Below are positions 28,701 to 35,867 of a DNA stretch of 64,000 bases, piece by piece. This DNA comes from Gordionus sp. m RMFG-2023. Lineage: Eukaryota; Nematomorpha; Gordioida; Chordodea; Parachordodidae. Each line of letters begins with the position of its first letter. Position 1 is the first letter of the stretch. Under the pieces are notes generated by a model. The model was not told where the DNA came from, did not search any database, and worked only from the letters and a program-made list of their open reading frames with translations. The DNA lies in the NCBI RefSeq assembly GCF_954871325.1, contig NC_088775.1, forward strand, positions 75,493,561 to 75,557,560, read 5' to 3'. The position numbers and the translations under genes were made by a program.

Positions 28701-31700
28701 GATTTCATCATAATATGTTTAAAAAAATTCTTTTGTCCATAATTATTATTTGACTAGAAATTTGAAAATAATAGATAAATATTACGCCAAGAAAAACTTG
28801 AAATCGAAATTAATTGATAAAATAACTTAGTAAATGAATGTAATTAAATATATACTTAAAAAGAAAGAGAATAGAATAAATATTATAAAATACAACTTAA
28901 TATAAACAATAATATTTTTGAAAAATTTATCCGGCATCTGCATTTTTTTGGCTTGGGGGGGGGCATTTGTCCCCCTGCCTTCCCCCGCTGCTTACGCGCC
29001 TGATGACTTGATATGTAAAAATTATTATGTACTCTTAAATTTTTAATATATAAAAATATGCTGTCAGAGTTTTTAAATAGATTACTTGTAAGTTGTAGGT
29101 TGTTGTGATTAGCAATTATGGTATTTGGGATATTTGAATTATGAATGATGTAATAATATATAAACAATAATATAAATCCTTATGTTTAAGCTAATTCATT
29201 ACTTTTTTCTTATTGATTATAATAAATTTCATAAAACAATATTATGAATACTTAGTTTTAAAGTAATTCACATGTTTTTTTCTTATTACTTGTAATAAAT
29301 TTCAAATTATGTTATAATAAATGCCATATATTATGTGAAATAGTCGGGATAGCATATTTGAATTTATTGTATTGAATCGTGTAAAAAAATACTATGATTT
29401 TGGTGGCAAAATTTTTGAAATTATACTTTTTTTTATAAGCGTAGTGATATTTTTTAATATATTTATAGGTCTGAGTTAAACCCAAATCAAGCAAAAAATA
29501 TCTTAATTACCATTACTTGAGGTGATAAGATTGACTTAACCCTAAAAAATATTTCCAACCTTATCAATAAAAAATTTGAATATATTATTTTTAAAATTTT
29601 CGAAAACAAAATATTTGCATAAATTTGAAAAAAAGGAGTTTGAAACATTGAATCGCTAAAGGGACTGAAATCTGAATATCTTTTTTTGAATGCTTAAGAA
29701 TATAGATCTTAACCACATTTCATAAAATATACACTTTTTTTGTCTAAATAATATTTTTTTTTTAAATTTTTTAAGTTGATTTTTAAATTATTATATTTAT
29801 TTATATTATTTAGAATATTTACAAATCGATTTCCTGCCGAAATCCCGTGGTTAATATTCCAGGTTAAAAAAAAAATCAGAGTAAGCTTTATTTTTTATTT
29901 TATCCTTTTAAGTAAGTTAAAATATGTGTTTAACTTTGAAACATTATATTATGCGAAGGCTATAAATGTTCCTCCCCCATCTTTTTCTTTCTTTCTAAAC
30001 AAGCGATGCCGATTCTTTATATTATACCTTTTTCATTGATCTTTTTAAATATACCCGTTCATCCTTGACACGTCATAACGGACATATGACCTTCTCTAAC
30101 TATACTATTATTTTATTTGATGTATAATGAAATTGATTTTGTGTTTTCCTGCCTTATTAGCTCTTTAATATCAAATCAAAACATTTAAAAAATGGTTTAA
30201 TATTTATAATATTTATAGTAAATTTATAATTATCCTAATTTGAAACAAAAAATAACGCTACAAATTTGATTTGATCCAACCTTATATATTCCACCTTCTT
30301 TGTTCCCTATATTTTTCTTCTTTATACAATCATTGAATTTTATTTATTTAATAGTAACGAGCTAATAAAAGAAAATAACAGAATCCATTAAATTACATGC
30401 CAATATATTACTAATCTATATAACTTTTTGAAAATATTAAAACATAATATTCAGTTATGGCATCGATATCGGATATTCCAGAATGGTATTTTAAACAAAA
30501 TAATATTTTATTGGCTAAAAAAGTTATTTTTTATGATATACCTAGCAGAATAAATTTTAAAATTTTTGCCTAATTTATACAAATTTTTATCAAAATATTT
30601 GATGGTTAGCTATAATTTGTAAGGCGGAGTAAATTTAAAAAAAATAACCTGCGAAATAGGTTTTATGAAAATAATATATGGGTTGAGTAATTTGTAAAAA
30701 AAATCAACCTAACGTTATAAAACTCATGAATATTAAGCGGTACTCCGATGCAAGCATGGCGATATGGTACAATCTCACTATATCGTTATCCCATGCCTTA
30801 AAAGCCTGGGATTTTCCTTTTAGGGAAAGTTAAATCATTCACTTAAAATAAAACTCCCGAATATTATATATATTCGAAAACCTCTCTCCTTTCAATAGCT
30901 TATCTCTGTAAACATTATGACAGCAGCTTCAGTGGCGTAGACATGGGAGGAGGTGGTATTTAAGGGTATCATAAGATTCAAAATATCTTGAATCGGAGAA
31001 AGAGAAACCTTAATATATTCAGACCAAATTGACTTTTGATAATTAGAAATTCGATATTTAATTTGGATGGAAAAGGAGTACCAATAAAATTTAATTTAAC
31101 GTTTTATTTTTTTAAAAAAGTTTATTTTTATACCTTTTTTTATAATTAATCGTTGACTTTGTATACATTTTTTTATGATTAATTTGAATGTACAAAATAT
31201 ACAAAAGTATTAAAAAAACTATACAAGGTTAAATATATTTTTTAAAGTAGAAACTTTTAAACAAATTATTTTAAGGTAAAAGAATAATTTGACTATTTAA
31301 TAGGAATCAGCCTAAGGCTTAATTTTTATTTCACTTATAACTGGTTTTTATTGGCTGAAAGACTAATTGAACTAGTAAGTCATGCATTACATTTTGTTCG
31401 TTGCTTTTATAATTTTCCTCCTTATATGATGCCGTTGGCCATTTTTTTTATTTTGCCAAAAATGTTTTTCTTTAAACATCTATCAAATGGGTTAAAGCAG
31501 TAAAGTAGTATAAAATACGCACTAATTATTGATATAAATTTTTGAAATAATGCTTCCATATGTTTGGCTAACTTTAAGCTTAAACGTGATATCTTAGCTA
31601 GTTTTTGGTTTTACTTTTTTAATGGTTGGCGAAACTGATTAAAGAATTAATATGGCACTTATATTAACACAAACCAGATAGTTCGAACTTCTATATTCTC

Positions 31701-34700
31701 CGTTCTGTCATAAAGTCACTATTGAGATTTTTTTATTTTTTATGAATAATTCTTTTCCACTTTAAACCAACTACCAAAGAGAGTAAATCAATAAAATGTA
31801 CTAATAAAGCCCTAATTAGTGATTTAGTAGAAGTTTCAGAATTAGTGTTCCCAAAAGCTTGGCTCACTTCACGCTTATAGACTGGCATCATAGTTTTCAT
31901 TTTGTTTATATTCCTTATTGTGATTCTCATATTTGGTGAGGAATTGAAAGTACTAGCCAGGCATTAAATATTAGCGCACGTCGGTTATATAGTTTTTTAT
32001 ATTTTCCATTTAAGCACGATATCTATTTTGGCAATTTTCTCTATGCTATCTACCAAACATTAAATTAATATTACAATTATGATCTAAACATGATAAAATT
32101 ACTGAATAAATGCTTTACTTTAATCTTAAGGTTTACCAAAATTTTGTTAATAATTTTTCCCTTTATACCCGCTACTATACTGGTTAAAGTCAGACATAAT
32201 AAAGCACAAGTCATTGCCATATTTTAGAATAAGGGTTGTTCAGCCAACTTTAACGGAGATTATACATAGACCACCGCAACAATATATAAGTATTTTTTAT
32301 AGTAGGGACCCGGCCGCTCAAAAATATTTTTAACACCCCCCCCCCCTTTTCCCATTGAAAAATCCTGGTGATGCCACTTAGCATTTGACTGCAAAGATAG
32401 GAATTGATTATCCCGTTGACGATTTTCATGGCACTCTAAATCGAACGATCACTTCCTACTAGGAAGAAGGATTTAAATGGACGGTGATAGCTCGTTTTCT
32501 GTAATAATTACGAATTTGTTTTACAAACCTTTAAGTTTTATATATTGAATTAAAAATAAAAGAAATTATTTTTATGTTCTTACTCATGTCTATTATATAT
32601 CAAGATAATACACAACACATACAGTTATCGAAGTGACAAATATAAATGAGAACCTTTTTCTCAGTTCCGTATGATAATGTAAATTATCATTTCATATGTA
32701 TTTCCTCCACAGTATTAGGACAGTAGCATATTAGTAGCAATAATTCACCCAAAATTTAAGCTTAATTGACTTTATATCAATCTGCCGCAAAATCTGTTGG
32801 TAAAAGAAAAAATGCTAATCCACTTGGAAAATCTGCAGGATCAACCAAATGCAGATGCTTGGATTAAATTGATACTTTCTTTCGGGAAAATTATTGGCTA
32901 AATGCGTTTTCTCAATTTTTTTTATTCGAATGATGATTCAATTAATATTTTTAATACTTATGTAAATTTTAAAGAAATATTTATTTAAACCTTTAGGAGC
33001 ACTTGTTTTGTAATACTGAACATGTTCTTAATGAAAGACGTGAATATTTAAATAATAATCTAGAAATTTTTTTATTATTAAAAGCTAATTGAAATACTAT
33101 ATTATTCTATTACAATAAATTTACACTATATTTAATTTATTGTTATATTAGTTAATTGTATCGAGTATAAATTATCTTTAGAAATTTATAATATAAGAAA
33201 AGAATCATGATCTTATTTTTAAAAAATACGATCCTAGATTTCAATCTTTTTTTGAAAAGATCGGGATAAGCCTGTATATCTAAAATACTTTTATATAAAG
33301 AATCTGTATCTCGATAGTTTTTTAAGAACGTGCTCAACTCTGGATATTATTATCAGTATTTGAACATTTATGATGATATATAAGAAATATTCCCAATTTT
33401 TAGTCATTAAGAATTTACTATCCCCTTCCTTCAAGATCTAATATGCTTTTTTTTCAAGGAGCTATGTCGAAAGTGGCTACGAATATCAAATAAAATTACC
33501 CAATGTATCTAATCAAGAGAATATTAATGAACAAATGGATATCGCAAAACCAAATGTTGAAAATAAGTTGCTTTCGCTATCAAGAATGTACGAGCTTTCG
33601 CCCATATCGCAAGTTGACAAGGTACTAGACATTCAATTTTTTGCATAATATCTTTCACAGCTTGTTAGACAAATATATTATAAATTAGTCATTTTGGGTA
33701 TTTGACAAATAATCTTGTTCGACTATTTCAATATTCTCTTGAGCTACACACCTGACTGATAAATTAGGGCCCTACATAGGACCTCTAAATTCCTTTTTTA
33801 TATGTGAATAGGTTCGGTCTGGTTCCTTGTAGTACTCTAAAAATCATATTTCAAATATCTTTCTTTAAAATTTTTTTTTATTTAACACTATAAAGTTATT
33901 AATTTTTTTATCTCACTTACAAATCAAATATAGTGTTGTTAAACGGCTAGATTTAAGCCGATTTTAAAAAATGGCTAGAAAAATTTTATGCTAGCCTGAA
34001 TATTTACTCATAAATGGCATAAAGGTTTGGGCATCTACTAGCGAAATCTCGAGGCTTAGGCAGTATTTTTTGTCTAAAATAATGAGTTAGTCGTTTTTAA
34101 AAATCGGCTCAAATAAGAACCATTTAATAACATAATCAAATACAACACATTTTAATTAATAATTAGATAAAATGTCCAATTCTATTCTTGCTGGGAGAAC
34201 AAGACTTACGTGTTCCTTATATTCAGGGTATTCAAATGTACAGAGAATTGAAAAGCAATGGAATTAACACCAGGTAATATTTTAGCATCTCGGATCTAAA
34301 TAGGTAAAGTGGGAGGTATAGGCTTGACTATATTTAAAAAGCTAATGATAACTTAAAGGAATCAATTAGGCAAATAAAAAAACCTTAATGAATTATAGAA
34401 GAAAAGGCAAAATATATATTTATTTTTCAAAAATATAAAAAATATCGATATTTGGACCGGCTCAACTCATCGCTAAAATTTTTATATAAATTTTTAGAAA
34501 AGAAAAAAAATTATTTTATAAGATAGATTTGACAGGTGGTGTCAGCTAAAAATGTAGAAATAAAGAAATTAAGTTAATTTTTTTTAAAATGTAAATAAAA
34601 TTCGACCTGAATCGTTAAATATTTTTCATGATTTCCTCTTTAAAATAAGATCTCTAAATCATTTAACCGAATTGAGCGAGATTATAAATATGTGCAAAGT

Positions 34701-35328
34701 TTGCAATTCTTTAAAAATGGAATAAATTATATTTAACACTAAAGAAGAAAAAAAATATATTTATAAATTTTCTTTTGCTGTACACTTTTTTTTCTTTAAA
34801 TTGCAGTCGATAGATTTAAAACCAAAAAAAATTATTGTTTGCATCTTTTTATGGTAATCATATTAGTCAACCCTATAAATCGAAAAAAAATGTACCGAAT
34901 ACTCACTTAATGCAGAAATATGAGTTACTTCTAATTCAGTAGCAATAATTATTTTTTTACGTTCCGCTATTTAAAATGACTTCCTATTTTTTAAATAAAA
35001 ATCGTTGGGACTTTACTAATACCGTTTAGGAATTAACAATTTTGCTCAGTTTTATTAGCAGCACTCCACCTTTTCCTTAAAACTTTAAATTATAATCATG
35101 AAGTAGTGATAAGGCATAAAATATAATCTCGATAAAATTATCAAATTTGAAACTTTTTTAACCCAAAATTTAAGGATTTTCTACCCATTTAACATTTATA
35201 TTATTCATATTAATATAAAATCTCTTTTCTTTAGAGTTTACCTTTATCCCGATGGGCATAAGCTAGACAAGCCAAAATCCGATTTTGATGCATTTATTCG
35301 TAGCATTTTATGGTTTAAACAATCATAA
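4473..35328 (+). CDS. APEH: Acylamino-acid-releasing enzyme (acylaminoacyl-peptidase), 19-exon gene
   Basis: Exons: 4473-4762, 4802-4889, 4929-5001, 5042-5145, 7304-7495, 8950-9112, 14341-14482, 14936-15081, 16698-16844, 17585-17676, 18073-18223, 19611-19814, 23006-23094, 24219-24335, 29814-29862, 30455-30485, 33459-33621, 34167-34273, 35235-35328. All junctions are GT...AG with matching phase; the sum is 2442 nt, 813 residues (human APEH has 732). The enzyme is a cytosolic serine peptidase of the prolyl-oligopeptidase clan (S9C) that removes N-acylated residues from short peptides. Residues 1 to about 480 correspond to the beta-propeller, the rest to the alpha/beta hydrolase. Triad: Ser652 (GGSHGGY), Asp760 (GEQDLRVP), His791 (PDGHKLD). 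Also seen: MPHGGPHSGF and NYTGSSGYG. About 20 extra residues lie between Ser and Asp, in exon 17. Start: ATG 4473; 4542 is an alternative. The gene looks intact. Confidence 0.92.
4802..4889 (+). CDS. APEH: APEH exon 2
   Basis: Follows a 39-nt intron. FSPSGKYYANV aligns with the first propeller blade (SRESPSGTMKAVLR in human). Donor GTGACT, phase 0. Confidence 0.75.
4929..5001 (+). CDS. APEH: APEH exon 3
   Basis: Follows a 39-nt intron with an AAG acceptor. IWNEYKKFTSYDM aligns with EVWEKNRKLKSFNL of human APEH. Phase 1 at the donor. Confidence 0.75.
5042..5145 (+). CDS. APEH: APEH exon 4
   Basis: Follows a 40-nt intron. FGCLKWNSEENRILYISEKK is a strong match to FGCLSWSHSETHLLYVAEKK of human APEH. 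Phase 0 at donor GTGTAA. Confidence 0.85.
5511..6601 (-). mobile_element. piggyBac-like element, non-coding copy
   Basis: Flanked by TTAA (5507-5510 and 6602-6605). The ends TCCTTCAATACCCTGGTG and CCAGAGTATTGAAAG are inverted relative to each other. The left 130 bp match, in reverse complement, the right end of the 43708-45430 element, and homology continues inside. No transposase frame survives. A short MITE sits at 5641-5872. Confidence 0.75.
5641..5872. mobile_element. Short hAT-like MITE inserted in the piggyBac copy
   Basis: Ends CAGAGACCTGTAGAG and CTGCAGGTCTCTG are inverted. The uninterrupted sequence at the equivalent place in the 43708-45430 copy lacks this block, which shows it is an insertion. 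Related ends occur at 15260-15644 and 16148-16496. Confidence 0.6.
7304..7495 (+). CDS. APEH: APEH exon 5
   Basis: YKEGYGECLNDVIDPTLNVL aligns with YEDWGENMVSKSIPVLCVL. The acceptor is TTTTAG, the donor GTTAGA; both are phase 0. Confidence 0.85.
7760..8547. mobile_element. TIR element flanked by TA
   Basis: Ends TAGGAGAGCCTGGGTAA (from 7760) and TTACCCAGGCCTCCCCTA (to 8547) are an inverted pair of about 17 bp. The 788-bp interior is non-coding. TA at both ends suggests a TA target duplication. Lies in APEH intron 5. Confidence 0.6.
8950..9112 (+). CDS. APEH: APEH exon 6
   Basis: Begins ACWRPN. IVFIGYDKLPFKRGIIFITT aligns with VVFVGWWHEPFRLGIRFCTN. Donor GTAAAT, phase 1. Confidence 0.85.
9972..10233. 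mobile_element. Short piggyBac-like MITE
   Basis: The left end CCCTTCAGTATTTTC and the following ACCCCAGGCATGTTAGAA match the left end of the 43708-45430 element. The right end is CAGGAGTATTGAAGGA followed by TTAA. The left target reads CTAA instead of TTAA. At 262 bp it is non-coding. Confidence 0.65.
10510..11310 (-). pseudogene. Degenerate coding region, family not recognised
   Basis: Several short minus-strand stretches read like real protein, in changing frames: IDMFTDIDLNHLSIDYK near 11150, FEPPQMSKTDIEIIDFAPPH near 10930, AGKLLVVTPLNETIEILSFM near 10770, and IDDILLLPANDMQSLNNDE near 10660, followed across a stop by IEDEINRLINSFAKIAR. I do not recognise the family. It could be a decayed gene copy or part of a transposon, or a second gene with short introns nested in APEH intron 6. 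Confidence 0.35.
11430..11660 (+). pseudogene. Possible MULE transposase fragment
   Basis: VILGDKDFAD, then after a frame change QALYECFPNN, resembles the MULE transposase signature (DKD..E...L...FP). A further open stretch, YITWPGARSGEQYMMLISQF, follows. It is too short and shifted for a firm call. Confidence 0.25.
11750..11790. repeat. Isolated GC-rich hairpin
   Basis: GACGCCGC and GCGGCGTC form an 8-bp perfect stem with a 14-nt loop in otherwise AT-rich DNA. It may be the end of a GC-box MITE. Confidence 0.4.
12521..13477. mobile_element. 957-bp TIR element flanked by TA
   Basis: The 28-bp ends (12521-12548 and 13450-13477) are inverted repeats with only a few mismatches and share TAGGGGAGA...GAACCC. 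The interior is non-coding. The TAGGGGAG start is shared with the 7760-8547 element, so both may be mobilised by the same unseen transposase. Confidence 0.65.
13721..14080. repeat. 14-nt minisatellite, consensus CATTCGCTATAATG
   Basis: About 25 head-to-tail units alternate between CATTCGCTATAATG, CATTCGCGATAATT and variants, diverging towards the right end. The CG-containing units stand out from the surrounding CG-poor DNA. Lies in APEH intron 6. Confidence 0.85.
14341..14482 (+). CDS. APEH: APEH exon 7
   Basis: FTENGKLLIYF and RIWVMDWNTK align with LSPDQCRIVYL and LCLYDWYTK. The acceptor could be at 14340 or 14349; both keep the frame. Confidence 0.8.
14936..15081 (+). CDS. APEH: APEH exon 8
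   Basis: LIIDWSPKMD...GFNGIY aligns with VVVDVVPRQLGENFSGIY. Acceptor TTTCAG; donor GTATGA, phase 1. Confidence 0.75.
15260..15644. mobile_element. GC-box hAT-like MITE with 8-bp target duplication
   Basis: Starts GAGATCTGCAAAG and ends GCAGATCGCGAC. Flanked by ACACATTA (15252-15259) and ACACATTC (15645-15652), a 7/8 match. The interior has several GGGCCGGG/CCCGGCCC words, strikingly GC-rich for this window. Confidence 0.65.
16148..16496. mobile_element. Diverged copy of the GAGAtcTGCAG MITE family
   Basis: The left end GGAGATTTGCAGGCCCAG and right end CTGTAGGTCTCTAA are inverted relatives of the 5641 and 15260 ends. No clear target duplication. Confidence 0.5.
16698..16844 (+). CDS. APEH: APEH exon 9
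   Basis: LSSTCGFKKAIIMI...NIEILTK aligns with FDSAQRSRQDLFAV...VTSLTA. AAG acceptor; donor GTTTCT, phase 1. Confidence 0.75.
17585..17676 (+). CDS. APEH: APEH exon 10
   Basis: EDGSWTFLDRKDNVL and SSPNTPPIL align with GGSWKLLTIDQDLMV and STPSLPPTL. Donor GTGAGC, phase 0. Confidence 0.85.
18073..18223 (+). CDS. APEH: APEH exon 11
   Basis: FKDINWQVIALERD aligns with IPDIHWGIRVLQPP. AAG acceptor; donor GTGATT, phase 1. The GTAATT after NWQ was not chosen because the frame and alignment continue beyond it. Confidence 0.75.
19611..19814 (+). CDS. APEH: APEH exon 12 (oxyanion-side HGGPHS motif)
   Basis: FECMLLMRKDQ, then GLIVMPHGGPHSGF and DYAVLL, the most diagnostic block of the catalytic domain (human VVMPHGGPHSSF). 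Donor GTAAAA, phase 1. Confidence 0.95.
20011..20266. repeat. Foldback (inverted repeat) element
   Basis: Two arms of about 60 bp, starting TTATAGTGGGATATAT and ending ATATATCTCACTATAA, face each other around a short A/T-rich spacer. Non-coding, in APEH intron 12. Confidence 0.6.
20310..20455. repeat. Tandem duplication of about 70 bp
   Basis: Two diverged copies share GGCGAATATAT/GTGACGAATATAT and GATTAAAATATGAG-type words. Non-coding. Confidence 0.5.
20480..22640 (-). mobile_element. LTR-retrotransposon fossil (Gypsy-like gag and integrase fragments)
   Basis: Minus-strand fragments include a nucleocapsid-type zinc knuckle (GHKAVECP near 20935) and an integrase core with the HPSSNGQTERM motif (21660-22115). 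A second, plus-strand integrase fragment lies at about 22440-22640, inverted to the first. All are broken and old; no complete element is present. Lies in APEH intron 12. Confidence 0.7.
23006..23094 (+). CDS. APEH: APEH exon 13
   Basis: NYTGSSGYGDYGIFSLLG and GTKDVMDVQ match NYRGSTGFGQDSILSLPG and GHQDVKDVQ. AAG acceptor, donor GTTTTA. Confidence 0.95.
23281..23770. repeat. Foldback element, about 490 bp
   Basis: GGTATTTTAGTC at 23281 and GACTAAAATACC ending at 23770 are the outer ends of long inverted arms, which also share GTTCATTTTATTT and GTGATAGAAGATTAAATATT. Non-coding, in APEH intron 13. Confidence 0.65.
24219..24335 (+). CDS. APEH: APEH exon 14 (catalytic serine)
   Basis: YGGSHGGYVVLHLAAQFP carries the nucleophile elbow with Ser652 (human MGGSHGGFISCHLIGQYP). 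Phase 0 at both ends. Confidence 0.95.
25529..25744 (+). pseudogene. hAT transposase N-terminal (BED finger) fragment
   Basis: Begins MASPMDNQILEND, then CLKCKKKYH with a CxxC pair and a downstream LKKHLK in another frame. It is the start of a hAT transposase whose core has been lost. Confidence 0.6.
25997..26326 (+). pseudogene. hAT transposase C-terminal dimerisation domain
   Basis: PLPSSASVERLFSKAKLILS and RRSRLGDDNIEMILLKCN are the conserved hAT C-terminal motif. No catalytic core is present upstream in this copy. Confidence 0.8.
26665..29002 (-). mobile_element. hAT transposon of the ZMYM1-like group, decayed
   Basis: TIRs CAGGCGCGTACGCAGG (from 26665) and GCTTACGCGCCTG (to 29002) are flanked by ATGACCTT and ATGACTTG, a diverged 8-bp duplication. 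Minus-strand fragments between about 28440 and 27170 match ZMYM1/P52rIPK-type transposases: ACPTRWSLCHQAVTAF near 28085, DNILNQV-like helices, and the C-terminal ERSFSSLRRIKTYLR-type motif in shifted frames near 27300. Stops and frameshifts are frequent. Adjacent G/C homopolymer runs lie just inside the ends. Confidence 0.8.
29814..29862 (+). CDS. APEH: APEH exon 15
   Basis: IYKSISCRNPVVNIP, 49 nt, matches TYRACVARNPVINIA. Donor GTTAAA, phase 1. Confidence 0.9.
30455..30485 (+). CDS. APEH: APEH exon 16 (31-nt micro-exon)
   Basis: VMASISDIPEW matches IASMLGSTDIPDW. Acceptor TTCAG, donor GTATTT, phase 2. Its small size is required by the phases of its neighbours. Confidence 0.85.
30930..32379. 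mobile_element. Probable hAT-like TIR element
   Basis: The left end CAGTGGCGTAGACATGGG and right end CCAGGTGATGCCACTT-like sequence near 32365-32379 are approximate inverted repeats. The interior has no transposase frame but shows diverged internal repeats, such as GCTTGGCTCACTT against GTTTGGCTAACTT. No convincing target duplication. Confidence 0.4.
33459..33621 (+). CDS. APEH: APEH exon 17
   Basis: SYVESGYEYQ, then an insert of about 20 residues, then LSRMYELSPISQVDK, matching CVVEAGF and WAEMLDKSPIRYIPQVK. AAG acceptor. Confidence 0.9.
33931..34134. mobile_element. MITE family A, copy 1 (hAT-like)
   Basis: 204 bp, starting TAGTGTTGTTAAACGGCT and ending CATTTAATAACATA. Exact 8-bp duplication ATCAAATA (33923-33930 and 34135-34142). 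Interior shared with 37930-38134. Lies in APEH intron 17. Confidence 0.8.
34167..34273 (+). CDS. APEH: APEH exon 18 (catalytic aspartate)
   Basis: ILFLLGEQDLRVPYIQG matches LLLMLGQEDRRVPFKQG; Asp760 is the triad acid. Donor GTAATA, phase 2. Confidence 0.95.
34274..35234. other. APEH intron 18, no features seen
   Basis: 961 nt of AT-rich sequence in which I see no element, repeat or coding sequence. Confidence 0.5.
35235..35328 (+). CDS. APEH: APEH exon 19 (catalytic histidine, stop)
   Basis: VYLYPDGHKLDKPKSDFDAF and ILWFKQS then TAA, matching LLLYPKSTHALSEVEVES and VLWLRTHLG. His791 completes the triad. Confidence 0.92.
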
Positions 35329-35580
35329 TTAATTATATTAATAAATTTTTTTTAAATTGACAATACAAAAAAATTTCATGTATTTAAAAATAACGAATAA
35401 ATTATATTACATCGAAATAAAATGATTATTATACAATATACATGATTTATTTACATAATATTTTTTGTGTCATTTGGGTCATTGTTCAAAAATCTGTTTT
35501 TGAATATGAATCTGTGACTGAAAATCTTTTAAGGTCGTTCTAGTATAACCACGTAAACTTTAAGTTCTTACGATTCTTTT
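35329..35580. other. Tail-to-tail intergenic gap between APEH and FBXO8
   Basis: 252 bp of AT-rich DNA between two convergent stop codons, with several AATAAA-like words that could serve as poly(A) signals on both strands (for example AATAAATT near 35395). The 3' UTRs probably overlap. Confidence 0.5.
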
Positions 35581-35867
35581 TTAAAACATTAATGCGCCGT
35601 TTATGTATATATCGTCGTACAAATTTCCTAGCCATCCTTCGAAATCACTCGTAACACTTATATTCGTCGTTTGTCCAGTAAAATTTCTGTTTGTATGGAG
35701 GAGGACCGTATTATTTTGATTAAAATTTCGCGAATTTTGGCTATTTTTAACTATCGCATGTTTTATGTTTTTTATAAATTCTCGCTTAGACATTTTGTTT
35801 TTGACGTGAGGGCTGTAGAGATCGACCGAAAGCATTATTAAGGAGAAGCATATCATGAATATTTCGT
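35581..35867 (-). CDS. FBXO8: FBXO8 exon 5 (Sec7 C-terminus, stop)
   Basis: CFSLIMLSVDLYSPHVKNKM matches CYSLILLSIDLTSPHVKNKM. A variable loop precedes WLGNLYDDIYINGA. AAG acceptor. Confidence 0.95.

Noticed and set aside
29776-30039. 87-codon open frame
   Set aside because: It overlaps APEH exon 15 in the wrong frame; the alternative frame gives the conserved CRNPVVNI motif.
32780-33060. Open stretch reading HLENLQDQPNADAWIKLILS on the plus strand
   Set aside because: Short, in APEH intron 16, with no matching phase or alignment to APEH and no recognised family.
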